From positions 372,001 through 436,000 of the forward strand of contig NZ_JARHUJ010000002.1 in NCBI RefSeq assembly GCF_029223285.1: a DNA stretch of 64,000 nt, written 5' to 3'. Positions within the stretch are counted from its first letter, which is position 1. Each line of letters begins with the position of its first letter. The DNA comes from Paraflavitalea sp. CAU 1676. GTDB lineage: Bacteria; Bacteroidota; Bacteroidia; Chitinophagales; Chitinophagaceae. Under the pieces are notes generated by a model, which saw only the letters and a list, made by a program, of their open reading frames with translations, had not been told where the DNA came from and searched no databases. Made by a program: the position numbers and the translations under genes. Below, piece by piece: positions 26,555 to 34,823 of this stretch.

Positions 26555-27565
26555 ATGCTACCCATTCAGGAATTATATCCATTACTATCAACCCCCCGCC
26601 GCGTGGTGATCACAATGCACCAGAAACCAGATGCCGATGCAATGGGATCAGCGCTGGGGTTGTATCATTTTCTCTGTCAGTTTGGCCACCAGGTAACTGT
26701 TGTTTCTCCCACCAACTGGGCCCGCTGGCTCAACTGGATGCCGGGTTGCAATACCGTAGTCGATTTTGAAATGTACCGGGAGAAGGCAGAGCGAATTTTA
26801 GACGAAGCAGAATGGCTTTTCTGTCTGGATTTCAATGTGTTGATCCGTACTAAGAATATGGCGCCCAAGATCCGGTCGCTGTCCTGCACCCGCATCCTCA
26901 TCGATCACCACCAGCAGCCCGAGGTGGCCAGCTTTGCCTACGGCATCAGCGACACCGCCAAGAGCTCAACCTGCGAAATGGTGTACGATTTCATTACCGG
27001 CTCGGGCCATGGCGACAAGATCAATATCGACATTGCCGAATGCCTGTACGCAGGGGTGATGGCCGATACCGGTTCGTTCAGGTTCCCTGCAGCCAGTGCA
27101 GCCGTGCACGCGATGGTATCCGACCTCAAGGCCCGCGGCCTCAACCATACCCAGGTGCATGAGAACATCTATGACAACTTCCTCGAAAACAGGTTGCGTT
27201 TCATAGGTCATGTACTCCTGCATCGCATGGAAGTGTATTATGAGTACAATACCGCCCTCATCGCCATCAGCAAAAAGGACCTGCTGCGTTACGAGATCAA
27301 GACCGGCGACTCCGACGGACTGGTCAACTATCCCCTCAGCATCCAGGGCATTAAGCTGGCTGCACTGGTGATAGACCGCGACGAAGAACGTAAATGGAGT
27401 TTCCGCAGCAAGGGCGATTTTGACGTCAATACCTTCGCGCGTAAATTTTTCGAGGGTGGCGGGCATTTCAATGCAGCCGGCGGACGCAGCAGTGCGCCCC
27501 TCGACCAAACCGTGCAGGATTTCCTCGAGGCCATGAAAGAGAGCGCCCCGGCCCTGCAAGATTAA
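26555..27565 (+). CDS. DHH/DHHA1 phosphoesterase, NrnA-like (nanoRNase/pAp phosphatase)
   Basis: 336 residues from the ATG at 26555. The frame is open further upstream, but that part overlaps the promoter region. DHH domain motifs are present: VVITMHQKPDADAMGSALG (metal-binding DxD), LDFNVLIR, the LIDHHQQPE motif that names the family, and ADTGSFRFPA. The C-terminal DHHA1 domain ends with GGGHFNAAGG, the substrate-binding glycine motif. Relatives (NrnA) degrade 2-5 nt RNA and convert pAp to AMP. A CAACTTTG sequence about 12 nt upstream of the start is one base off the TAnnTTTG promoter element. Confidence 0.93.
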   Translation: MLPIQELYPLLSTPRRVVITMHQKPDADAMGSALGLYHFLCQFGHQVTVVSPTNWARWLNWMPGCNTVVDFEMYREKAERILDEAEWLFCLDFNVLIRTKNMAPKIRSLSCTRILIDHHQQPEVASFAYGISDTAKSSTCEMVYDFITGSGHGDKINIDIAECLYAGVMADTGSFRFPAASAAVHAMVSDLKARGLNHTQVHENIYDNFLENRLRFIGHVLLHRMEVYYEYNTALIAISKKDLLRYEIKTGDSDGLVNYPLSIQGIKLAALVIDRDEERKWSFRSKGDFDVNTFARKFFEGGGHFNAAGGRSSAPLDQTVQDFLEAMKESAPALQD

Positions 27566-27650
27566 GCGTAGTTACAAATAACCATAACCAGTCATTATTT
27601 TATTGCCGCTCAGGAAGTGGCAGGAGACCTATAAAAACAATTAATTCAAA

Positions 27651-28634
27651 ATGAAAAGAACATCGATTCTTCTTGGTAGCCTGGCAATCATGCTGTTGAT
27701 GGCAGCTTGTTCCGGCGGTGGATTCAAAAAAACAAAGAGCGGACTGCTGTACAAAATTGAATCCGACGGAAAAGGAAAAGCTGCCAATCGCGGCGACATC
27801 CTGAAACTGCACTTTGCACAACGCCTCAAAGGCAAGGGCAAGGATTCATTGTTGCGTGAATCATTTGGTAAAATGCCATCTTATGCTAAGGTTGACAGCG
27901 TAGGACCCGTATATGATCCTTCCGAGATCTTCCGTTTGCTCCGCAAGGGCGATAGCGCTACCGTAGTAGTGGCTGTTGATACCCTGCTGAAAAGGAACCC
28001 CGGTCAATTGCCTCCGTTCCTCGGCAAAAAGGACCAGATCGTTCTTACCATCAAAGTACTGGACGTATTTACTGCCGATAGCCTCGCACAGGCCGATAAC
28101 ATGAAGGAAATGGAGAAAGAGCAGGCCCGCGCACAGGTTGAGCAACAAAAGCTGGCCGCCGAAGGCGAAAAGCTGAAAGCGCCTGCTACCAAAGAGATCG
28201 AAGAATACCTGGCTAAGAACAAACTTTCTGCTGTAAAAACTGCAGGCGGAACATTTGTAGTGATCAAGGAACCCGGAACCGGTATGAAGGCCGATTCAGG
28301 CAAGAAAGTAGCCATTAAATACACCGGCAAACTGTTCCCTTCTGGCAAAGAATTCGAATCGAACATGGATGGCAGCCGTCCTCCTTACGATGTGGTCCTC
28401 GGCACTGGCTCTGTGATCGCTGGTTGGGATGAAGGTCTTACCTATTTCAAGAAAGGCGGAAAGGGTACCCTGTATATTCCTTTCTTCCAGGCTTATGGCG
28501 ACCGTCCCGGTCCTGGCCAAAAGCCTCATGAGAGCCTGATCTTCGACGTAGAAGTGGTAGACGTTACTGATGCCAACGCGCCTCAGGCCACGCCTCCTCC
28601 TCCGCCACCGCAAGAGCCCGCTAAGAAGCCCTAA
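27651..28634 (+). CDS. FKBP-type peptidyl-prolyl isomerase lipoprotein with two FKBP-like domains
   Basis: 327 residues. Signal peptide with lipobox LMAAC (lipid Cys20). An N-terminal FKBP-like domain (about 28-145) is divergent: it has the fold signs (GDILKLHF, LRKGDSATVVVAVD) but not the aromatic pocket. A charged coiled linker (residues about 150-190, KEMEKEQARAQVEQQKLAAEGEKLK) leads to a canonical FKBP domain (about 195-305: KKVAIKYTGKLFPSGKEFESN, VIAGWDEGLTYFKKGGKGTLYIP). The tail is proline-rich (a run of six Pro). Likely a periplasmic folding helper on a membrane. It is 85 bp after the DHH gene. Confidence 0.93.
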   Translation: MKRTSILLGSLAIMLLMAACSGGGFKKTKSGLLYKIESDGKGKAANRGDILKLHFAQRLKGKGKDSLLRESFGKMPSYAKVDSVGPVYDPSEIFRLLRKGDSATVVVAVDTLLKRNPGQLPPFLGKKDQIVLTIKVLDVFTADSLAQADNMKEMEKEQARAQVEQQKLAAEGEKLKAPATKEIEEYLAKNKLSAVKTAGGTFVVIKEPGTGMKADSGKKVAIKYTGKLFPSGKEFESNMDGSRPPYDVVLGTGSVIAGWDEGLTYFKKGGKGTLYIPFFQAYGDRPGPGQKPHESLIFDVEVVDVTDANAPQATPPPPPPQEPAKKP

Positions 28635-28654
28635 GTAATTTTATAAGGCAATAG

Positions 28655-28693
28655 AAAAGCGCCTGATCCATCTGTATGGGTCAGGCGCTTTTT
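28655..28693 (+). terminator. Intrinsic terminator of the FKBP gene
   Basis: AAAAGCGCCTGA (28655-28666) pairs with TCAGGCGCTTTT (28681-28692), 12 perfect pairs, followed by T residues. It lies 20 bp after the FKBP stop. The A-run on the left also lets it work for the leftward GNAT gene. Confidence 0.93.
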
Positions 28694-28815
28694 ATTTGGA
28701 AGGTGCTCCAAAGTGGCAGGGATGGCAGGTGCCGTCCATGGTGTAGGTCCACGCGATGGTCGTTCCGTTGCTGCCTGCCTGTTGGAGCCTCCTAATGATG
28801 GTTTGCCCGAGGTGA

Positions 28816-29271
28816 CTACTTCTCGCGCAGCTCCAGCTGCAGGATGGGGAAGTCTTTGCCTTCGCTGTCCTTCTCCAGACGGTTGACCACGGAAAAGCCC
28901 AGCTTCTCATAAAATTGCAGCGCATCGGGATTGTGCTCGTTCACATCCACTTTGGTAACCTGGTGTTCGTCTATGGCAAACTCCATCAGTAAACGACCAT
29001 AGCCCCGGCCAAAATACTTCGGGTCAATGAACAGCATTTCTACTTTGCCTTCGTGAATACCGAGCAGCCCGGCCACGGAATCGTATTCCTGCAGGTGCAG
29101 GTAATACAGATCGACCAGGTCGAAGTATAGTTCGAGGATGCGTTCCCGGAAATAAAGAATGTCTTCGTTGGTGAGGAAGTGATGGGTAGCCCGTACCGAG
29201 GCTTCCCAGATATCGATCAATATAGGATGGTCGGTTTTTGTGGCTTTTTTGATCTGGACGAGGTAGGGCAT
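28816..29271 (-). CDS. GNAT-family N-acetyltransferase
   Basis: 151 residues from the ATG at 29271, two codons inside a TTG-started frame. The acetyl-CoA binding loop is in EMLFIDPKYFGRGYGRLLMEFAI (Q/RxxGxG/A pattern as FGRGYGR), and the final strand-helix NPDALQFYEKLGFSVVNRLEKD closes the fold. The N-terminal IWEASVRATHHFLTNEDI resembles YjaB/putative acetyltransferases of Gram-negative bacteria. Substrate unknown. It is transcribed toward the FKBP terminator and has no operon partner. Confidence 0.9.
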   Translation of the reverse strand: MPYLVQIKKATKTDHPILIDIWEASVRATHHFLTNEDILYFRERILELYFDLVDLYYLHLQEYDSVAGLLGIHEGKVEMLFIDPKYFGRGYGRLLMEFAIDEHQVTKVDVNEHNPDALQFYEKLGFSVVNRLEKDSEGKDFPILQLELREK

Positions 29272-30008
29272 GTGCAAATATAGCCAGAAAATAACGTGGA
29301 GATGATCCCCGAATTCGTGTAACTCATTGAGTGTGGGTGGAATAGGAGTGGTTCACATGCTGGGGGTTGCACTGTGCAGTGGGTATCAGTGCAACCCTGA
29401 GGCTTATAGCAGGCAATAACAAGCGGACTATACGTGACCTAATAGGCAGAAAGCCTTGTTAAATATTTACATCTCTTACCTAACGCTTGTCGGGCTAATC
29501 TCATCAATTACAATTTGCAATTGACCGGCCAGGTAAACACAACGGCTTTCAAGTTCAATAAATTTCTTTGCGTGATACTCAGGAGTTTTGCTGCCTTCTT
29601 AATATTTGAAGGGTTCATTGATCCTTGTTGACCAACCGCATCCTGAACAGCTTTGAAAGTGGCAGTAACTGCAATGGTCATTTGATCTACCATTCTATAA
29701 AACACAACATCATCTGTATATATTTTCTTAAGGATTAAAGCGAGCTCCTTCTGATTTTGTTTAGCCTTTACCCGCTAATAGCCTAAACAAACTACCAATG
29801 TTACTTTTTTGCACCGGCCTTATTTGCCAATTTAATTGCATGTACGCGAATACCCGTTATAAAACCTGTTTTGCTTTAGTTTAACGAAATAGGTGGAAAT
29901 ATCCTGCTATACATCGAGAACGATTAAGCAAGAGCATTTTGCAGGCGACTTTAATGAAAGCTGGTTTAGAGCTCAGTAAGTTGCGTATATTTACGAGTAA
30001 GCGGCAGC
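29272..30008. other. 737-bp gene-poor, AT-rich intergenic region
   Basis: Base composition drops clearly from about 29.45 kb rightward. Reading both strands I found only short unconvincing frames (the longest about 65 codons on the minus strand at 29508-29705, without ribosome site, signal or motif). No tRNA fold, transposase remnant or terminal inverted repeat was noticed. The region probably contains the promoter for the lipoprotein gene at 30009. Confidence 0.6.
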
Positions 30009-30569
30009 ATGAAACAAACACTTCAAACATATTTAACAGTACTGACCTTACTTTTTATAGGATGTAGCGGACATGACAAACAAAGGATTCGACTTTCAGG
30101 CTTTAATGATAAAAATGAAGTAATTTATGAGACGCAAGTTGCCAATTTCATATTTAGTAAAAGCTCTCTTATAGACTATTGCAACAAAAAAGATACTGCT
30201 GAACACAATAATTTTATTTACAGACAAGTTGTTGACTATCTAAATAAGTATCAAAGCAATTCAATTATAATTCCTGACACCTTAGGGACAGAATTAGTTC
30301 CTGATAGTACCATTAATTTCCGAAGTAAGGATAGTACAATAATTAGAATTAGAAATCAAAAAAGTGAATACGCTTATGTTACGGACGCATTAGATTGGAC
30401 ACTTCTTGACTTAATTCAAAATGGAGAAATAAAGGTTTATGACAAAAAAGAAAGCAAGTTCGTGGAGTATATTTTTCTTGACGAAATAAACACAAGTAGT
30501 TATGGTGCTGCCCACATACTTTTGCCTAATGGCTCCTTAATTTTTTCAAAAATGAGATGGATTGAATAG
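30009..30569 (+). CDS. AT-rich orphan lipoprotein of unknown function
   Basis: 186 residues. Signal peptide with a clear lipobox (LTLLFIGC, lipid Cys19). The rest is hydrophilic, rich in Asn, Lys, Ile and Asp, without a motif I know. Codon use favours A/T third positions (AAA, AAT, ATT, ATA), unlike the surrounding genes, and the flanks are also AT-rich, which suggests acquisition from a lower-GC Bacteroidota relative. No mobile element was seen next to it. It ends in a region with an intrinsic terminator 185 bp downstream. Confidence 0.75.
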   Translation: MKQTLQTYLTVLTLLFIGCSGHDKQRIRLSGFNDKNEVIYETQVANFIFSKSSLIDYCNKKDTAEHNNFIYRQVVDYLNKYQSNSIIIPDTLGTELVPDSTINFRSKDSTIIRIRNQKSEYAYVTDALDWTLLDLIQNGEIKVYDKKESKFVEYIFLDEINTSSYGAAHILLPNGSLIFSKMRWIE

Positions 30570-30754
30570 TGACCGATATAGCCGCTTACATGCCTTTTGT
30601 ATTATAGGGAGCCCGACCGAATGCAAAGCCCCAAACCCTCGATACCTGAACCTATTTGAATTTGTGCACCTCTCTTTTCGAACCGACACAAGTTATTATG
30701 CAGCAATCAATTGAAGACCAATAGGAAATGCAAAATAGTTTCTTTGAAACTACA

Positions 30755-30792
30755 AACCCTTCAAATCCAAGGATCTGAAGGGTTCATTTTTT
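30755..30792 (+). terminator. Intrinsic terminator downstream of the orphan lipoprotein gene
   Basis: AACCCTTCA (30755-30763) pairs with TGAAGGGTT (30776-30784), followed by CA and six T residues. The T-run is on the plus strand only, so it ends rightward transcription before the leftward VOC gene. Confidence 0.8.
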
Positions 30793-30806
30793 ATAGTCGG
30801 CGGGAA

Positions 30807-31568
30807 TTATTCAAACGTCTGCGCAAAACTAAGCCGGTTGCCTTCCGGGTCGATCACGGTAAAATCGCGCAAACCCCAGGGATGGCTTACGGGCGGAGCA
30901 GGTATGGACGCACCCTTGGCCATGAGTTCGCGGTGCAGGGCATCCGCATCGCGGATGTAGCAGCAGCAGCTGCCGATGCCGGTATGCACAGGCGTTCTTT
31001 GAATGAGTAAGAGACGTACACTGTCGCGGTCCATAACGCCCAGGTCATGCTGTGCGTAATTGATGCTAAAGCCCAGCACATCGCGGTAATAGGCGATGCC
31101 GGCGGGCACGTTGGTCAACGGCATTTCGGGCATGATCTTTCTAAGCTGGCCCACACCCGCTTCGCTATGCACCTGCTCATAGAACTCATGGTACGATTTG
31201 CCAAACCAAAGTATATGACCATCGGGGTCCTGCACGGAAAAGAACTCCACCTTGATCCAGTTCACCTTTTCCGGGGCAGTTGCCTTGCCGCCGCGGGTGG
31301 TAATGGCGGCATGCGTCGTCCATACATCGTTCACTTCGAAATAAACGAGGGAGGGAGGGGGAGTGGAGTCGTTGGCCACCTGTTCTAGCACGATCTGCGC
31401 CGGACCATTAACCAGGATGACCTCCTGGCCACCAGCAGCTGTTGCATCAGCCTGAAAGCCCAGCACCTCTTTATAAAATGCAATGCTGCTCTCTGTATCG
31501 CGCACCAGCAGTGTGCGGCTTACCGGAGCCGTTATTGCCGGCGGTGTACTATGTTTGGATGCTGCCAT
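30807..31568 (-). CDS. Two-domain VOC (glyoxalase/bleomycin-resistance) protein
   Basis: 253 residues comprising two beta-alpha-beta VOC modules: about residues 12-127 (ISRTLLVRDTESSIAFYKEVLGF-type start, ending VQDPDGHILWFGKSYHEFY) and about 142-253 (PLTNVPAGIAYYRDVLGF to VIDPEGNRLSFAQTFE). The metal-ligand Glu in the closing DPDG/DPEG strands is only partly conserved, so an enzyme of known type cannot be named. Such proteins bind small ligands or detoxify. Last of a four-gene leftward operon (GNAT, ankyrin, ankyrin, VOC) with 9-14 bp gaps. Confidence 0.88.
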   Translation of the reverse strand: MAASKHSTPPAITAPVSRTLLVRDTESSIAFYKEVLGFQADATAAGGQEVILVNGPAQIVLEQVANDSTPPPSLVYFEVNDVWTTHAAITTRGGKATAPEKVNWIKVEFFSVQDPDGHILWFGKSYHEFYEQVHSEAGVGQLRKIMPEMPLTNVPAGIAYYRDVLGFSINYAQHDLGVMDRDSVRLLLIQRTPVHTGIGSCCCYIRDADALHRELMAKGASIPAPPVSHPWGLRDFTVIDPEGNRLSFAQTFE

Positions 31569-31579
31569 AACTCATCTGT

Positions 31580-32830
31580 TTAGGTAGTGGCCCCATACCG
31601 GCGAAACAGTGCATCGAGCCGGCCGATCCGCTCGGGGGTAAAATCGCTGTTGTGCTGCAGCCAGCCGAGCATGCCCTCATCGATGGGAGCACCTCGCTGC
31701 AGCATCGACTCCATCATCGCGTAATAATCCACCGGTCCTTCGGGCCAGCGGTATACTTCATCACTATTCGCAAGCGCCCAAATGGCACAGCCGATCGCAT
31801 TGCCGCCATAGCTGTTGCGAACGGACAGCGAAGCCCCACGGTCCATCAGCAATTCAATAATGGCCGCATGGCCGCCTACCAGTCCCCAATGCAGCCCATA
31901 CATACCATCTACCGCCATATTGGGATCGAGGCCACGGTCGAGCAGGAAGGCCACCACTTGCGGATGGCCATATTCACAGGCCCAGACAAAGCCATTTTCC
32001 AACTGATGGCGGGTAGCATCGGGCTTCAGCGTACCATCGGCATTGAAATACTCCTTTACCCGGTCCAGTTGTCCCGTACCGGCCGCCCCTTCCAGATCGG
32101 TAGGCGCTCCTTTGCGGAGCAGGTAATCGGCCGCTTCGGGGCGGCCGTTGTGCAGGCATCCGTTGATCAGCGAATCGCCATTACCGGCTATGCGTGGGTG
32201 CGAGAAGCTCGCACCGGCTGCTATCAGCAAATCGAGCATGGGTATCAGTATACCTGCCTTGGCAGGATGAATACTCGTAGCTACCAAACCAAAAGTGGTG
32301 CTGCCGCCATACATATCGGCCACGGCGTCTACTTCCGCACCTGCTGCCAATAAAAGTTGTAATACTTCAATGCCATTGGCCGGATACTTTTGCCGGTATC
32401 CCTCCACACCGTTGGTGCCACAATAATGCAATAAGGTGGAGTGATGAGAACGCACCGACCTATCACTGATCAACGTGGGATTTGCCTGCAACAAGGCCTT
32501 CAGTAAGGAAATGTTGCCCTCCACGATGGCGTCTACGGCCTGCTCAAATACCTGAACATCCGAACCCCTGGTCGTGACGGCTGTATTCCAGCTCACCAGT
32601 TCATCCCAGCTTTCAAACGAATACAACCAGGCCACCACCAACTGAATATCGGCGGGTGTTACCGACAAACGCAGAAATTCATTGTCCGTCAAACGCCACC
32701 ATGCCGGGTGGCCTTCCTTAACCTGGCGCATAGCCTTTTTATCGCCGGCGCCATAGGCAGCCAGCAAGGCCACACCCTGTGCTTCGTACTCGCCGATACG
32801 GGCCGTAATAGGTAACGCTTCGAGCCTCAT
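31580..32830 (-). CDS. Ankyrin-repeat protein
   Basis: 416 residues, cytoplasmic by lack of a signal sequence. The first 90 residues are a helical region of unknown type (ITARIGEYEAQGVALLAAYGAGDKKAMRQVKEGHP). From about residue 105 ankyrin repeats follow, recognised by HYCGTNGVEGYRQKYPANGIEVLQLLLAAGAEVDA, GRPEAADYLLRKGAPTDLEGAA, GHPQVVAFLLDRGLDPNMA and GHAAIIELLMDRGASLSVRN. These are protein-protein interaction scaffolds. Position inside an operon with another ankyrin gene and an acetyltransferase suggests joint action, but partners are unknown. Confidence 0.9.
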   Translation of the reverse strand: MRLEALPITARIGEYEAQGVALLAAYGAGDKKAMRQVKEGHPAWWRLTDNEFLRLSVTPADIQLVVAWLYSFESWDELVSWNTAVTTRGSDVQVFEQAVDAIVEGNISLLKALLQANPTLISDRSVRSHHSTLLHYCGTNGVEGYRQKYPANGIEVLQLLLAAGAEVDAVADMYGGSTTFGLVATSIHPAKAGILIPMLDLLIAAGASFSHPRIAGNGDSLINGCLHNGRPEAADYLLRKGAPTDLEGAAGTGQLDRVKEYFNADGTLKPDATRHQLENGFVWACEYGHPQVVAFLLDRGLDPNMAVDGMYGLHWGLVGGHAAIIELLMDRGASLSVRNSYGGNAIGCAIWALANSDEVYRWPEGPVDYYAMMESMLQRGAPIDEGMLGWLQHNSDFTPERIGRLDALFRRYGATT

Positions 32831-32844
32831 GGTTATTGATGCGT

Positions 32845-33825
32845 TTATGATTGGGCGCCTGCTGCACGCAACAGGTTGCCAATATGTACATGTCCTTTAT
32901 GGTTGGCCCAGGCAAGTGGGGTAGACCAGGGTGCCCCGCTTTTGTTAGGGTCGGCGCCGCTATCGAGCAACAACTCTACCATTTCGGCCTGTCCCCAGCG
33001 CGCAGCCAAGCCCAGTGGGGTCGACTGGTATTCATCGTCTATGTCATCGAGCCTCGCGCCATGCTTCAGCAGCAGTTGTGCTTTTTCCAGCTCTCCCTTC
33101 TGCGCCATATCGTGCAATACCGTTACATGATGCCAGCTCATGGTGTTGGGGTCCATGCCCCTTTCCAGCAAAAAGGCTGCCTGCTCGTAACGCTCCAGGT
33201 AATAGAACTGCGCCCACTTCAGCACTTTGGGCACCACCGCGCCGTACTGCATCAGCAATTCAATCATCGGATAATTGCCATCTTTGGCCGGCATGGTCAA
33301 AATACCTTCACTCCAGAAAAAGGTAAGGTCCTGCGCCAGGGCGGGATTGCCTTTCAATAGGTCAGCCACTTCGTCGATCCTTCCTTCGTCCACGGCTTGT
33401 TCAAAAGCGTTGGCCTCTTCGCTGCGGTTATAGTGTATCTCACCATGATCACCGCGGTACTTTACATGCGCGTCATCGTGCAGGTATTCCTGTAAGAGCG
33501 CTGCAATATGATGGTGGTTCCTGTCGAGGGCGATGGTGAGCAGGGTATCGAGAAAAGGATAAATTCGGTAGGTGAGGTCAAGCGCTCCCTGGTTCAATAG
33601 ATACTCCGTGAGGGGCAGGTGCCCTTCCCGTACGGCAAAATGAATGGGCGGGGTATAATTGTATTGGGCGTACAGCAGTCCGGGTTCTGTAGCCGCCAGA
33701 GCTTTTACCTTGTCGAGGTTACCGGCATGACTTGCCTCCAACACCTCCCATACCTTGGTGGTAGTAGACAGGCCGCCCGGAATGCTCATGGGCAATTCAA
33801 CACTCAATTCGATGGGCTTGATCAT
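32845..33825 (-). CDS. Ankyrin-repeat protein
   Basis: 326 residues, no signal peptide. Ankyrin units are spread over most of the length: VLEASHAGNLDKVKALAATEPGLL, PIHFAVREGHLPLTEYLLNQGALD, VLHDMAQKGELEKAQLLLKHGARLDDID and GLAARWGQAEMVELLLDSGADPNKSG. The last unit ends close to the C-terminus (LLRAAGAQS). The middle part (about residues 120-210) is less regular. It starts 9 bp after the stop of the GNAT gene upstream and ends 14 bp before the next ankyrin gene, so it is cotranscribed with both. Confidence 0.9.
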   Translation of the reverse strand: MIKPIELSVELPMSIPGGLSTTTKVWEVLEASHAGNLDKVKALAATEPGLLYAQYNYTPPIHFAVREGHLPLTEYLLNQGALDLTYRIYPFLDTLLTIALDRNHHHIAALLQEYLHDDAHVKYRGDHGEIHYNRSEEANAFEQAVDEGRIDEVADLLKGNPALAQDLTFFWSEGILTMPAKDGNYPMIELLMQYGAVVPKVLKWAQFYYLERYEQAAFLLERGMDPNTMSWHHVTVLHDMAQKGELEKAQLLLKHGARLDDIDDEYQSTPLGLAARWGQAEMVELLLDSGADPNKSGAPWSTPLAWANHKGHVHIGNLLRAAGAQS

Positions 33826-33834
33826 ATGTACCGG

Positions 33835-34449
33835 TTAATCGATGGGGCAAATGGCGGCAAGTTTCTCCAGGTCGGGCCAGCCATAGCCTCCGTGAAATTC
33901 GCCTTTCTTATCGTACAGGCGCTCACCGCGCAATGTTTCATAGAAACGGTTGGAGGGGTTCTGCGGAACGCCAAAAAGGACCATGGAGCCGATGCCCATG
34001 CCGAGGAATTTGCGGGCAACATGACCCATCAGCAGACGGCCAAGACCCAGGCGCTGGTATTCGAGCAACAGGTAGATCTGGCTTAGCTGACCGCTGAAAT
34101 CGGGCAGGTCTTCATGCGCGTACTTCACACCGTGTGCAAAGCCGATGAGATTTCCTTCCCGGTTTTGGATTACAAAGCAAAACCAACTGCCATCCTTGTT
34201 GGCGAAAATTTCCCGCCACTGGCTTTCCCTCGTTTCATAAGTAGGTGGGTTGCGGACGGTCCAATAGGTATCGGCCCAGGTTTGAACATGCAGCGCCACC
34301 AGGGCCGGGATGTCTTTAGCTTCTGTTTCGCGGATCGTGAACGATTCAAGGGTATTGCCCCATTCGCGCAGCCTACGCAGACTGCTTGCTTTAGTAGGGC
34401 GCTTAAGGCCCATGATGAATCGGCCGATGCTCATTTGTATGCGGTTCAT
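33835..34449 (-). CDS. GNAT-family N-acetyltransferase
   Basis: 204 residues from the ATG at 34449. The open frame continues 18 codons upstream, with a second Met further inside. The acetyltransferase domain covers about residues 36-190: FTIRETEAKDIPALVALHVQTWADTYW at the start, acceptor strand EGNLIGFAHGVKY, and the acetyl-CoA loop in QIYLLLEYQRLGLGRLLMGHV (QRLGLGR). FYETLRGERLYDKKGEFHGGYGWPDL closes it and resembles Bacteroidota GNAT proteins that act on small molecules. First gene of the GNAT-ankyrin-ankyrin-VOC operon. Confidence 0.9.
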   Translation of the reverse strand: MNRIQMSIGRFIMGLKRPTKASSLRRLREWGNTLESFTIRETEAKDIPALVALHVQTWADTYWTVRNPPTYETRESQWREIFANKDGSWFCFVIQNREGNLIGFAHGVKYAHEDLPDFSGQLSQIYLLLEYQRLGLGRLLMGHVARKFLGMGIGSMVLFGVPQNPSNRFYETLRGERLYDKKGEFHGGYGWPDLEKLAAICPID

Positions 34450-34823
34450 GACTATAACGTAACAGCTTTTAAATGCAATAGCGGTTACTTTAAAGTTAAC
34501 CAATTGCCGGCACCGGTACGCTTTTCGAATGGGTAAAAGGCAATAAAACAGGGCTGCCCGGCCGGGCTGTTGAGCACTGTTGATTGGCTATACTTTCCCT
34601 TTACAGTCTGGCCAACCGATGGCAGCAGCCTGTATCCTGAAGTTGGTGCTTAGCGGCTGCTCAAAAAAACATTTTTGATGCCCGGACCGGTTTATTACGT
34701 GAACAGCCCGATTACCGGGAAATGCGGAACAGGCGCCAAAGATGGGCACCGGGTGTAGGTCTTTTTCAATTAGATTTACAATGCAACCGGCTAACGCCGT
34801 TCCCCTCACCTAATCAATCAACG
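34450..34823. other. Divergent intergenic region with a 12-bp perfect palindrome
   Basis: It lies between the leftward GNAT-ankyrin operon and the rightward GNAT-ankyrin fusion gene and must contain both promoters. GCCCGGCCGGGC at 34556-34567 is a perfect palindrome. I saw no credible coding frame; a 73-codon minus-strand frame at 34588-34809 has no supporting features. Confidence 0.55.

Noticed and set aside
28692-28925. 77-codon minus-strand frame overlapping the GNAT gene
   Set aside because: Most of it runs through the GNAT coding sequence in another frame; the Cys/His tail is not a known motif.
29508-29705. 65-codon minus-strand frame in the AT-rich region
   Set aside because: No ribosome site, signal peptide or motif; length is unremarkable for chance.
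34588-34809. 73-codon minus-strand frame in the divergent spacer
   Set aside because: Lies where promoters are expected and shows no domain or ribosome site.
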